Source of the DNA: Bryobacteraceae bacterium CoA2 C42
GTDB lineage: Bacteria > Acidobacteriota > Terriglobia > Bryobacterales > Bryobacteraceae
Length of the DNA stretch: 64,000 nt
Reading direction: 5' to 3'
Assembly (NCBI GenBank): GCA_019931245.1
Contig: JAINDL010000035.1
Span: forward strand, 29,121-93,120
A program made the position numbers and the translations under genes. Position 1 is the stretch's first letter, and every line of letters begins with the position of its first letter. The notes under the pieces are model-generated. The model was not told the origin of the DNA. It did not search any database and saw nothing but the letters and a program-made list of their open reading frames with translations. Below are positions 20,518 through 28,486 of this stretch, piece by piece.

Positions 20518-20542
20518 ACGGTACCGTACGCTATCACAAACT

Positions 20543-21973
20543 TCAGACTAAAACCTTGCGCACGACCTCGCCGCGCACCCCGGTCAGCCGCTGATTGAAA
20601 CCCTGATAGAAGTAAGTCAGCTTGGTGTGGTCCATTCCGAGCAGGTGTAGCAGCGTCGCGTGCAGGTCAGAGACATGCACCCGCTCCTCCACGGCCGCGA
20701 AGCCGAGTTCATCGGTCGCCCCGATCGCCTGCCCGCCCTTCACCCCGGCGCCGGCCAGCCACATCGAAAACCCGTGCCAGTCATGATCGCGGCCCGGCTT
20801 GCCAACGCCTTCGCTCGTCGGGGTCCGGCCGAACTCTCCGCCCCAGAGCAGCAGCGTCTCGTCCCACAATCCGGTCGCCTTCAAGTCCTCCATGAGCGCG
20901 GCGATCGGCCGGTCCGTCTCCCCGGCGTGGAGCCGGTGGTTGGTGATGCAGTCGTTGTGTCCGTCCCAGGTATCTTCGATGTGTCCCCCGCCCGAGTACA
21001 GTTGAATGAACCGCACCCCTTTCTCAAGCAGCCGTCGCGTCATGAGGCACTTGCGCCCAAAGTCCGCCGTCAGCGGATCGTCGAGTCCGTAGCGGGCCCG
21101 CGTAGCCGCCGACTCGGTAGAGAGATCGACGACCGCGGCGGCCTCCATCTGCATCCGGTAGGCGAGTTCGTAGGAGGCGATCCGGGCCGACAGCTCCGAT
21201 TCGGCGGCGTGTTCGGCGAGGTGTTCGTCGTTCAGCCGTTTGAGCAGATCGAGCGACTGCCGCTGGGTCTGGTCGGTCACCCCCGGCGGCGGCTGCAAAT
21301 TGAGCAAGGGCGCCTTTCCGCTGCGGAACAACGTCCCCTGATACGCCGCCGGCATGTAGCCCGCGGTCCAGTTCGAGGCCGAGCCGATGGGGCCGCCGCG
21401 CGGGTCCGTCATCACCACAAACGCGGGCAGACTCTGGTTGTCGGTCCCGAGCCCGTAGGTGACCCAGGAGCCCATGCTGGGTTTGCCGAGGAAGATACTG
21501 CCGGTGTTCATCTGCAGGCAGCCGGAGGCGTGCGCCGCCGTATCCGTATACATCGAACGGATCACACAGAGGTCGTCCGCGAACCTGGCCGTGTGCGGGA
21601 ACAGGTCGCTGATCGGCAGCCCGCTTTTGCCGCGGGGCGCGAAGGCAAAGGGCGACTGCATGAGGTAGCCGACGGGGCGGCCGTTGGAGCCGACGGCGAG
21701 GGGGCCCTTGTAGGGCTGGCCGTTGCGCCGGGTCAATTCCGGTTTGGGGTCGAAGGTATCGACCTGGCTGGGGGCGCCGTTCATGAACAGGAAGACGGCG
21801 CGTTTGGCCTTGGCGGGAAAGTGCGGCCGCTTGGGCGCGAGAATCGAGTCGGCGGCCAGGGCCTGATCGCGCTGCAGCAGGTCGAGCAGGGCGATGCCGG
21901 CGAATCCGCCACCTGTCTGCCAGAGAAAGTCACGCCTTGTCTTCATCAGCTCCTCGCTAGTTCGTGTAGGCAA
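20543..21973 (-). CDS. DUF1501 family protein with Tat signal
   Basis: MKTRRDFLWQTGGGFAGIALLDLL, FLFMNGAPSQVDTFDPKPELTRRNGQP, LLWGGEFGRTPTSEGVGKPGRDHDWHGFSMWLAGAGVKGG; likely start 21946. Confidence 0.95.
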   Translation of the reverse strand: MPTRTSEELMKTRRDFLWQTGGGFAGIALLDLLQRDQALAADSILAPKRPHFPAKAKRAVFLFMNGAPSQVDTFDPKPELTRRNGQPYKGPLAVGSNGRPVGYLMQSPFAFAPRGKSGLPISDLFPHTARFADDLCVIRSMYTDTAAHASGCLQMNTGSIFLGKPSMGSWVTYGLGTDNQSLPAFVVMTDPRGGPIGSASNWTAGYMPAAYQGTLFRSGKAPLLNLQPPPGVTDQTQRQSLDLLKRLNDEHLAEHAAESELSARIASYELAYRMQMEAAAVVDLSTESAATRARYGLDDPLTADFGRKCLMTRRLLEKGVRFIQLYSGGGHIEDTWDGHNDCITNHRLHAGETDRPIAALMEDLKATGLWDETLLLWGGEFGRTPTSEGVGKPGRDHDWHGFSMWLAGAGVKGGQAIGATDELGFAAVEERVHVSDLHATLLHLLGMDHTKLTYFYQGFNQRLTGVRGEVVRKVLV

Positions 21974-24395
21974 ACTCGTTCAGGTTCAGGATCACGCGGC
22001 ACATCTGTTCGAGTGTTCCTGTCTGCAAAAAAGTGCTCATGGCGTCGCGCTCAGCGGGCTTGGGTGGGCGGGCGAGCGCGAGGCGGTAGGCCATCTCGAT
22101 CTGCGCGGCGGGCTCGGCGCCGGCTTCGCGCCGCAGGCGTTCGGCCAGGTGGCGGGCCTGCCGGTTCATGAAGCCGCCATTGAACAGTTGCAGCGCCTGT
22201 GGCGCGACGGAGGTGGTTTGCCGCTTGGCGGCGGGGCGGGCGGTGTCGCAGACGTCGAGCACCTCCATGAGGGGGACGAGGAGGGAGCGCTTGACGATGT
22301 AGTAAATGGCCCGCCGCGACGCCTGCTCTTCGGAGAAGCTCTTCCAGACCTTATCCGGATCGCTCGACCCTTCGAGCGCCTCGCGCGGCACCTCCGGGTA
22401 GACGAACTCGCCGAACAGGGTCCGGTTCAACTTGCCGCTGACGGCCAGCGCAGAATCTAGAATGGCTTCGGCTTCGAGGCGGCGGTAGGGCGCCCGCCAC
22501 CACAGGCGGTTTTCCGGATCCTCGGCCGCATAGGCCGGGTTACCCGTTTTCGCCATGCGGTAGGTGTTGCTGCTGAGGATCAGCGCGTGGAGTTTCTTGA
22601 GCGACCAGCCGTTATCCATGAACCAGACGGCCAGCCAGTCGAGGAGTTCGGGGTGGGAGGGCTTATCGCCCATGACGCCGAAGTCATTGGCGGTGCGCAC
22701 GAGGCCTTCGCCGAAGTGCCATTGCCAGACGCGGTTGACGATGACGCGGGCGGTGAGGGGATTTTCGCGCGAGGCGATCCAGCGGGCGAGGGCGAGGCGG
22801 CGGCCGCTCGAGCGCGGGGCGGGGGTGAAGACGGGCGGGGCGTGAGCGGCGACGACCATGGGCGCTGCGGGCGGCACCTCCGGCCCCGGCGAGGTCGCCT
22901 TGCCGCGGATCAGGATATGGGTTGGCGGCGGCCGCTGGCCGCGCTCTTCGAGGAAGTATCCGCGCTCCAATTCGGGCGTCTCGCGCCGGAGCCGCTTCAC
23001 CTCGTCCTCAACCGGGAGGGAGGCGAGCTCCTCGTCGAGCTTCCTGGTGTAGTCTTTGACGAGTTTCCGGGCGGCTTCGTCGCGATCCTTGGCGGGTTGC
23101 AGGAAGGCCGCGGCGGCGGCCGGGGGCATGGCGCTTTGGCCCGAGCGCAGCCATTCGGTGCGCGCGGCTTCGCGCAGCTTGATGATCTGCTCTTCGCGGG
23201 CGTCGTCCCTTTCGATTTCGGGCCATGTGCCGATGGGGCGGTCGAGTTCGGTTCGTCCTTTGCGCGGCCTTTCAAGGCCGTTGAAGACGGCGATCATGCC
23301 GTAGTAGTCCTTGGTGGTAAGCGGTTCGAATTTATGGTTGTGGCAGCGGGCGCAGGCGAGGGTGAGGCCGAGAAAGCCCTGAGCGGTGGCGTTCAGGATA
23401 TCGTCGAGCTGGTCGAAGCGGTCTTCGGCGGGGTCGGCCGGTTCGTCGTCCCAGGGGCCGAGCCGGAGGAAGCCGGTGGCGAGGAGGGTTTCGGCGTTGG
23501 CGTCCGGCAGTTCGTCGCCGGCGAGTTGTTCGACAACGAAACGGTTGAAGGGTTTGTCGGCCTGGAGCGAGCGGATGACATAGTCGCGATACTTCCAGAC
23601 CTTGGGCTTCACGTCGTCGCGTTCGTAGCCGTTGGTATCGCCGTAGCGGACGACGTCGAGCCAGTGGCGGGCCCAGCGTTCGGCGTGGGCGGGGCGGTCG
23701 AGCAGTTCCTGCGCGAGGCTGTCCCAATTGCCGCGGAAGCGGTCCTGTTCGGCGAGGGAGGGCGGCAGGCCGGTGAGGTCGAGATAGATGCGCCGGAGCA
23801 GGTCGGGCGGGGTGGCAGGGGGGGCGGGTCGCCAGCCTTTGGCTTCGAGCCGGGCGAGGATGAAGGCGTCGATGGGGTTGCGAACCCAGCTGGTATCGCG
23901 GACCGGCGGGAGAGCGGGCGCGGCGCGGAGGGGTTGGAAGGCCCAGTGGCTGAGGCGGGGATCGGGTTTAGCCGCCAAGGGAGCTTTGGGTTCGGCGCCG
24001 GTCCACTCGGCGCCCGCGTCGATCCACTGGCGCAGGGTCTCCACTTCGGCCGGGGTGAGCCGGGGGCCGGCGGGGGGCATGACGAGCTTGGGGTCGGCGC
24101 CGGAGACGTAGCGAATCAGCAGGCTGTCTTTACTATTTCCCGGCACGATAGCCGGGATGCCGCTTTCGCCGCCGTGCAGGGCATCGGCGCGGCGGTCGAG
24201 GCGCAGGTCGCTTTTGTGCAGGGCGGGGCCGTGGCAGCCCCAGCAGCGGCGGGCCAGAATGGGCCGGACGTCCATTGCAAAATCCGCTGCCGCGCAACCG
24301 GCAGCACCCAGGAGGATCCAGATGAGCCACACCACGGGGAGAACTCTATCACACCCGCCGGGCGAGGTAGCGGTCGACCACTGCGCGCGTTCCAT
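21957..24395 (-). CDS. PSCyt1/DUF1549/DUF1553 cytochrome c protein
   Basis: ILARRCWGCHGPALHKSDLRLDRRADALHGG, FLGLTLACARCHNHKFEPLTTKDYYGMIAVFNG, LALARWIASRENPLTARVIVNRVWQWHFGEGLV; start probably GTG near 24335. Confidence 0.95.
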   Translation of the reverse strand: MERAQWSTATSPGGCDRVLPVVWLIWILLGAAGCAAADFAMDVRPILARRCWGCHGPALHKSDLRLDRRADALHGGESGIPAIVPGNSKDSLLIRYVSGADPKLVMPPAGPRLTPAEVETLRQWIDAGAEWTGAEPKAPLAAKPDPRLSHWAFQPLRAAPALPPVRDTSWVRNPIDAFILARLEAKGWRPAPPATPPDLLRRIYLDLTGLPPSLAEQDRFRGNWDSLAQELLDRPAHAERWARHWLDVVRYGDTNGYERDDVKPKVWKYRDYVIRSLQADKPFNRFVVEQLAGDELPDANAETLLATGFLRLGPWDDEPADPAEDRFDQLDDILNATAQGFLGLTLACARCHNHKFEPLTTKDYYGMIAVFNGLERPRKGRTELDRPIGTWPEIERDDAREEQIIKLREAARTEWLRSGQSAMPPAAAAAFLQPAKDRDEAARKLVKDYTRKLDEELASLPVEDEVKRLRRETPELERGYFLEERGQRPPPTHILIRGKATSPGPEVPPAAPMVVAAHAPPVFTPAPRSSGRRLALARWIASRENPLTARVIVNRVWQWHFGEGLVRTANDFGVMGDKPSHPELLDWLAVWFMDNGWSLKKLHALILSSNTYRMAKTGNPAYAAEDPENRLWWRAPYRRLEAEAILDSALAVSGKLNRTLFGEFVYPEVPREALEGSSDPDKVWKSFSEEQASRRAIYYIVKRSLLVPLMEVLDVCDTARPAAKRQTTSVAPQALQLFNGGFMNRQARHLAERLRREAGAEPAAQIEMAYRLALARPPKPAERDAMSTFLQTGTLEQMCRVILNLNEFAYTN

Positions 24396-24804
24396 CGGTG
24401 AGCTGGATGTCGCCGAGTTGGGCGACGGGCCACCAGGTGACGGCGGCGGAGTCGTCGCCGGCCTGTAAGTGACCGCCGGTGACGCGGCACTCGTAGTCGA
24501 TGAGCACGTAGTGATACTCGCAGCGTCCCTCGGCGTCGGGCATCAGCCGCTCGAAGATGGTGGCGAGCTGGACGATCTCGACTTCGAGGCCGGTCTCTTC
24601 GCGCACCTCCCGCCGGATCGCCGCCTCGAGCCGTTCACCGGTTTCAACCCCGCCGCCCGGAAGCGACCACCACCCTTTGTACGGTTCGTTGCCCCGCTGG
24701 ACGAGCAGGATGCGGTCGCCGTCGCGGTCGCCGTCGCGGTCGCCGTCGAAGATGAGCGCCCCGACGCCGAGGACGGGACGTTCCGGGTAGCGTCTACTGG
24801 ACAA
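24349..24804 (-). CDS. NUDIX hydrolase
   Basis: Nudix box GGGVETGERLEAAIRREVREETGLEVE. Confidence 0.95.
   Translation of the reverse strand: MSSRRYPERPVLGVGALIFDGDRDGDRDGDRILLVQRGNEPYKGWWSLPGGGVETGERLEAAIRREVREETGLEVEIVQLATIFERLMPDAEGRCEYHYVLIDYECRVTGGHLQAGDDSAAVTWWPVAQLGDIQLTDGTRAVVDRYLARRV
24712..24747 (+). repeat. 3 x 12-nt perfect tandem repeat (gcggtcgccgtc) inside the NUDIX gene, encoding (DGDR)n on the minus strand
   Basis: Direct reading of 24712-24747. Confidence 0.95.
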
Positions 24805-25675
24805 TGCTGCCCCGGCGGTCGACGCGGATGCGGTAGACGCTTTTTTGCGCGGTGAGGTAGAGGGTTTGGAGATCGGCGTCGCCGAAGGCGAGGTTGGCGG
24901 CAGGTTCGGGCATTTCGAGTTTGGCGGTAGGTTTGCCGTCCTCGCTAAAGACGAGAAGGGCTTTGGCGGCTACCCAGACGGCGCCTTTTTCGTCTGTCTT
25001 GACGCCGTTGGGCGGGCCTTCGATGCCGGAGACGAAGATGCGTTCGTTGGTGGCGCGGCCGGCGCGGTCGAGGTCCCAGAGGCGGACCAAGCGTTGGTCG
25101 GAGTCGGTGACGTAGAGGCGGTCGCCTTTGGGGGAGAGGGCGATGCCGTTGGGGCGGCCGGGGGTTTTGGCGACGAGGGCGAGTTCCCCTTTGGGCGAGA
25201 GGTGATAGACGCCGTAGAAGTCGAGTTCGCGCGTAGCGGCCTGCGAGCCGAAGGCGGGATCGGTGAAGTAGAGATGGCCGTCTTTGCGGATGGCGACATC
25301 GTTGGGGGCGTTCAGGCGCTTGCCTTCGAAGCGTTCGGCGAGGACTTCGACGGCGCCTTTTTTGTCGGTGCGGGTGAGGCGGCGGGCGGCGGCTTCGCAG
25401 GTGACGAGGCGGCCCTGGAGGTCGAAGGCGCTGCCGTGGGCGCCGCCGGAGGAGGCGCGGAAGACGGCGGGCGGTTCTCCGGGCATAAGTTTGATGATGC
25501 GGCCGGTGGGCACGTCGGAGAAGAGCAGGAACCCCTCGCGGCTCCAGGCGGGGCCTTCGGTGTACTGGTAGCCGGCGGCAACCTTCTCGAGTTGAATTTT
25601 CGAGAAGTCCTGCGCCGCAAGAACGGCCGCGCCGGCAATCACCCATAGCATCCGCATGTTTTTGCAAGATATCAT
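24794..25675 (-). CDS. SMP-30/gluconolactonase family protein, secreted
   Basis: YTEGPAWSREGFLLFSDVPTGRIIKL, LNAPNDVAIRKDGHLYFTDPAFG, PNGIALSPKGDRLYVTDSDQRLV. Confidence 0.93.
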   Translation of the reverse strand: MISCKNMRMLWVIAGAAVLAAQDFSKIQLEKVAAGYQYTEGPAWSREGFLLFSDVPTGRIIKLMPGEPPAVFRASSGGAHGSAFDLQGRLVTCEAAARRLTRTDKKGAVEVLAERFEGKRLNAPNDVAIRKDGHLYFTDPAFGSQAATRELDFYGVYHLSPKGELALVAKTPGRPNGIALSPKGDRLYVTDSDQRLVRLWDLDRAGRATNERIFVSGIEGPPNGVKTDEKGAVWVAAKALLVFSEDGKPTAKLEMPEPAANLAFGDADLQTLYLTAQKSVYRIRVDRRGSIVQ

Positions 25676-25680
25676 GTGCC

Positions 25681-26514
25681 ATGCGCTTGCGTGTCTTTTT
25701 TCTCGCAGTTCTGCCCTTGCTGGCGGCCGATCCGCTGACCGAAAAGGTGACGGCTTGGCGGACGAAGTACGAAGCCGGGCTGAAGAGTGAAACGGGATGG
25801 CTCTCGGTGGCCGGGCTCTACTGGCTCGAGCAGGGGGCGAATGTGGCGGGGACGGCGGCGTCGAACAAGGTTGTGCTGCCGGCCGGGCCGGCCGTGGCGG
25901 GAACGTTCGAGCGGTTGGGGGACCGGGTGAAGTGGAAGCCGGCGAACGGGCCGGCGCGGACGCTGCAGTCTGACAAAGACGGCGCGAAGCCGGACCTGCT
26001 GACGATTGACCGGCTGACGCTGTTTGTCATCGACCGCAACGGCAAGATCGGCATCCGGATGCGCGACCCGCAGTCGAAGATGCGGCGCGAGTTTCATGGC
26101 ACCAAGTGGTTTCCCATTCGGGCGCAGTATTCGTTGACCGGGGAGTTCAAGCCGTATCCGCAGAAGAAGGTGGTCATGGTGCCGGATGTGACGGGGAACA
26201 CGCTGCGGTACGAAAGCCCGGGCGAGGTGGAGTTTGCGGTCAACGGGCAGAAGGTGCGCCTGGAGCCGGTGCTCGATGAGGGGCAGCTGTTTTTTGTGTT
26301 CCGGGATAAGACTTCGGGCAAACAGACCTACGGCGGGGGGCGGATGCTGTACGCGCCGCTGCCGGGTCCGGACAACAAGGTGGATCTTGAGATGAACATC
26401 GCCAAGAATCCGCCGTGTGTGTTCACGCCCTATGCGACCTGTCCGCTGCCGACCAAGCGGAATACCCTGAATGTGGCCATCGAGGCGGGTGAGCTGGCGC
26501 AGCCGGGTCACTAA
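25681..26514 (+). CDS. DUF1684 domain protein
   Basis: SETGWLSVAGLYWLEQGANVAG, FRDKTSGKQTYGGGRMLYAPLP, NPPCVFTPYATCPLPTKRNTLNVAIEAGE. Confidence 0.88.
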   Translation: MRLRVFFLAVLPLLAADPLTEKVTAWRTKYEAGLKSETGWLSVAGLYWLEQGANVAGTAASNKVVLPAGPAVAGTFERLGDRVKWKPANGPARTLQSDKDGAKPDLLTIDRLTLFVIDRNGKIGIRMRDPQSKMRREFHGTKWFPIRAQYSLTGEFKPYPQKKVVMVPDVTGNTLRYESPGEVEFAVNGQKVRLEPVLDEGQLFFVFRDKTSGKQTYGGGRMLYAPLPGPDNKVDLEMNIAKNPPCVFTPYATCPLPTKRNTLNVAIEAGELAQPGH

Positions 26515-26536
26515 AGCCGATTGTTAAACTAACCTA

Positions 26537-28486
26537 GTGATCTGCATCAGCGCCACGTTTACCGCCGAGCCGATCCAGCCGGTTTTGGAGTTCTGGGCTC
26601 GCCAGTTGGGTGAGCGGTGGCCGATTCAATTCGCCCCTTACAACCAGGTTCTGCAGACGCTGCTGGACCCGGGCGGTTTGTTTGCCCAGAACCGGGAGGG
26701 GGCGAACGTGATTCTGGTGCGCCCGGCGGACCTGGCGCAGTTTGCCGGGGCGACGGAGGCGGACGAGGACAGGCGCCTTGAAGAGATTCTGGCAACGGCG
26801 GCAGCGCAGCGGTTTGCCGTGCCGACGCTGGTGGCGATCTGTCCGCCGCGGCAGGTGCGAGTGGCGCCGCAGCCGCATCTGCTGGTGGTGAACACGGATC
26901 TTTATCCGGTGGCGCAGTGGGAGGATGCGGCGGCGGACCGGCTGGGCCGGATCCCCTACACGCCGGCGTACTTCACGGCGCTGGGCACGGCGGTGGCGCG
27001 GTTGCTGCACGCGCTGCGGCGGCCGCCGTTCAAGGTGATTGCCCTCGACTGCGACCACACGCTGTGGGCCGGGGTGTGCGGCGAGGACGGGCCGACGGGA
27101 GTGACGATTGACGGGCCGCGGCGCGCGCTGCAGGAGTTTCTGTTGCGGCAGCGCGAGATGGGGATGCTGCTGGCGCTGTCGTCGAAGAACAATCCGGAGG
27201 ATGTCTGGCAGACTTTTGCCGCGCATCCCGAGATGGTGCTGCGGCGGGAGCACATTACGACGCACCGGCTTTCGTGGGGAGCGAAGGCGCAGGGGCTGCG
27301 GGAGATGGCGGCCGAGCTTTCGCTGGGGGCGGATTCGTTTCTGCTGCTGGACGATAATCCGAAAGAGATCGCGGAACTGGCCGAGGGGGCGCCCGAGGTG
27401 TTGGGGCTGACGCTGCCGGAAACGGGAATTCCGCATTATCTCGACCATGTGTGGGCGTTTGACCATCCGGTGGTCACCGAGGCGGACCGGAACCGGGCGG
27501 CGAGCTATCAACTGCAGCAGTCGTTCGCGGCGGCGGCGAGTCTTGCACACTTCTATGAAACGCTGCAGCTGCGGGTGGACATTCACCGGCTGCATCCCCA
27601 GGAGCTGCCGCGGGCGGCGCAACTGACGCAGCGGACCAACCAATTCAACTTCACGACGCGGCGGCGGAGCGAGGCGGAGCTGGCGGGGTTCGAGGCGTAT
27701 GCGATTCACGTGGCTGACCGGTTTGGCGAGTATGGATTCACGGGTCTGGTGGTGGTGGTTGCCGGGGTGGTGGATACGTTTCTGCTGAGTTGCCGGGTGC
27801 TGGGCCGGGGTGTGGAGCATGCCGTGGTGCGGTGGCTGGGCGAGCATTGGGCGGCGCTGACGTTTGAGCTGATTCCAACGGCGCGCAACGCGCCGGCGCA
27901 GAGCTTTTTGCATGAGCTGGCGGGGCAGCGGCAGGGGACGGCGACGCTGAGCGCGGCGCAGATGCGGGCCGTGGCGTTTTCGGCGCCGGCGCCGGCGGAG
28001 ACCGCGACGGCGGCGGAGCCGGTGGTGGCGGCGGACCGCTTCACGGGCTACCAGCGGCTGGCCACGCATCTGGACACCGTCGAACGTATTCAGGCGGCCA
28101 TGGCGGCCGAGCAGCGGGAGGCGGCGCCGGCGCGGGAGGTGGCGAGTCCGCCGGTGACGGAGACGGAGCGGCGGCTGGCGGCGATCTGGTCCGAGCTCCT
28201 GGGACAGTCTGCTATCTCGACCGGGGATAACTTCTTTGACCTGGGGGGGCACTCGCTGCTCGCGGTGCTGCTGGTGACGCGGGTGCAGGAGGAGTTTGGC
28301 ATGGAGCTGTCGATGGACGATGTCTACTCGGCCGATACCACGCTGGCCAAGTTGGCAATGATTGTCGAGACACAGCAGTTGCGCACGTATGACCCGGCGG
28401 AGGTAGCGGCGGTGATTGGCGAAATTGAGACGTTGTCGGAAGAAGAGGTCCGGTCGGAAATCTCCCGCCTATGCGCGTTCTTTTAA
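26537..28486 (+). CDS. FkbH-like HAD phosphatase/glyceryl-transferase fused to C-terminal peptidyl/acyl carrier domain
   Basis: HAD motif LDCDHTLWAGVCGEDG, ALSSKNNPEDVWQTFAAHPEMVLRREHI, FLLLDDNPKEIAEL, NQFNFTTRRRSEAEL; carrier motif FFDLGGHSLLAVLL near the C-terminus. Confidence 0.92.
   Translation: MICISATFTAEPIQPVLEFWARQLGERWPIQFAPYNQVLQTLLDPGGLFAQNREGANVILVRPADLAQFAGATEADEDRRLEEILATAAAQRFAVPTLVAICPPRQVRVAPQPHLLVVNTDLYPVAQWEDAAADRLGRIPYTPAYFTALGTAVARLLHALRRPPFKVIALDCDHTLWAGVCGEDGPTGVTIDGPRRALQEFLLRQREMGMLLALSSKNNPEDVWQTFAAHPEMVLRREHITTHRLSWGAKAQGLREMAAELSLGADSFLLLDDNPKEIAELAEGAPEVLGLTLPETGIPHYLDHVWAFDHPVVTEADRNRAASYQLQQSFAAAASLAHFYETLQLRVDIHRLHPQELPRAAQLTQRTNQFNFTTRRRSEAELAGFEAYAIHVADRFGEYGFTGLVVVVAGVVDTFLLSCRVLGRGVEHAVVRWLGEHWAALTFELIPTARNAPAQSFLHELAGQRQGTATLSAAQMRAVAFSAPAPAETATAAEPVVAADRFTGYQRLATHLDTVERIQAAMAAEQREAAPAREVASPPVTETERRLAAIWSELLGQSAISTGDNFFDLGGHSLLAVLLVTRVQEEFGMELSMDDVYSADTTLAKLAMIVETQQLRTYDPAEVAAVIGEIETLSEEEVRSEISRLCAFF

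Noticed and set aside
22587-24401. 604-aa plus-strand ORF antisense to the DUF1553 gene
   Set aside because: Shadow ORF; opposite strand encodes conserved cytochrome motifs.
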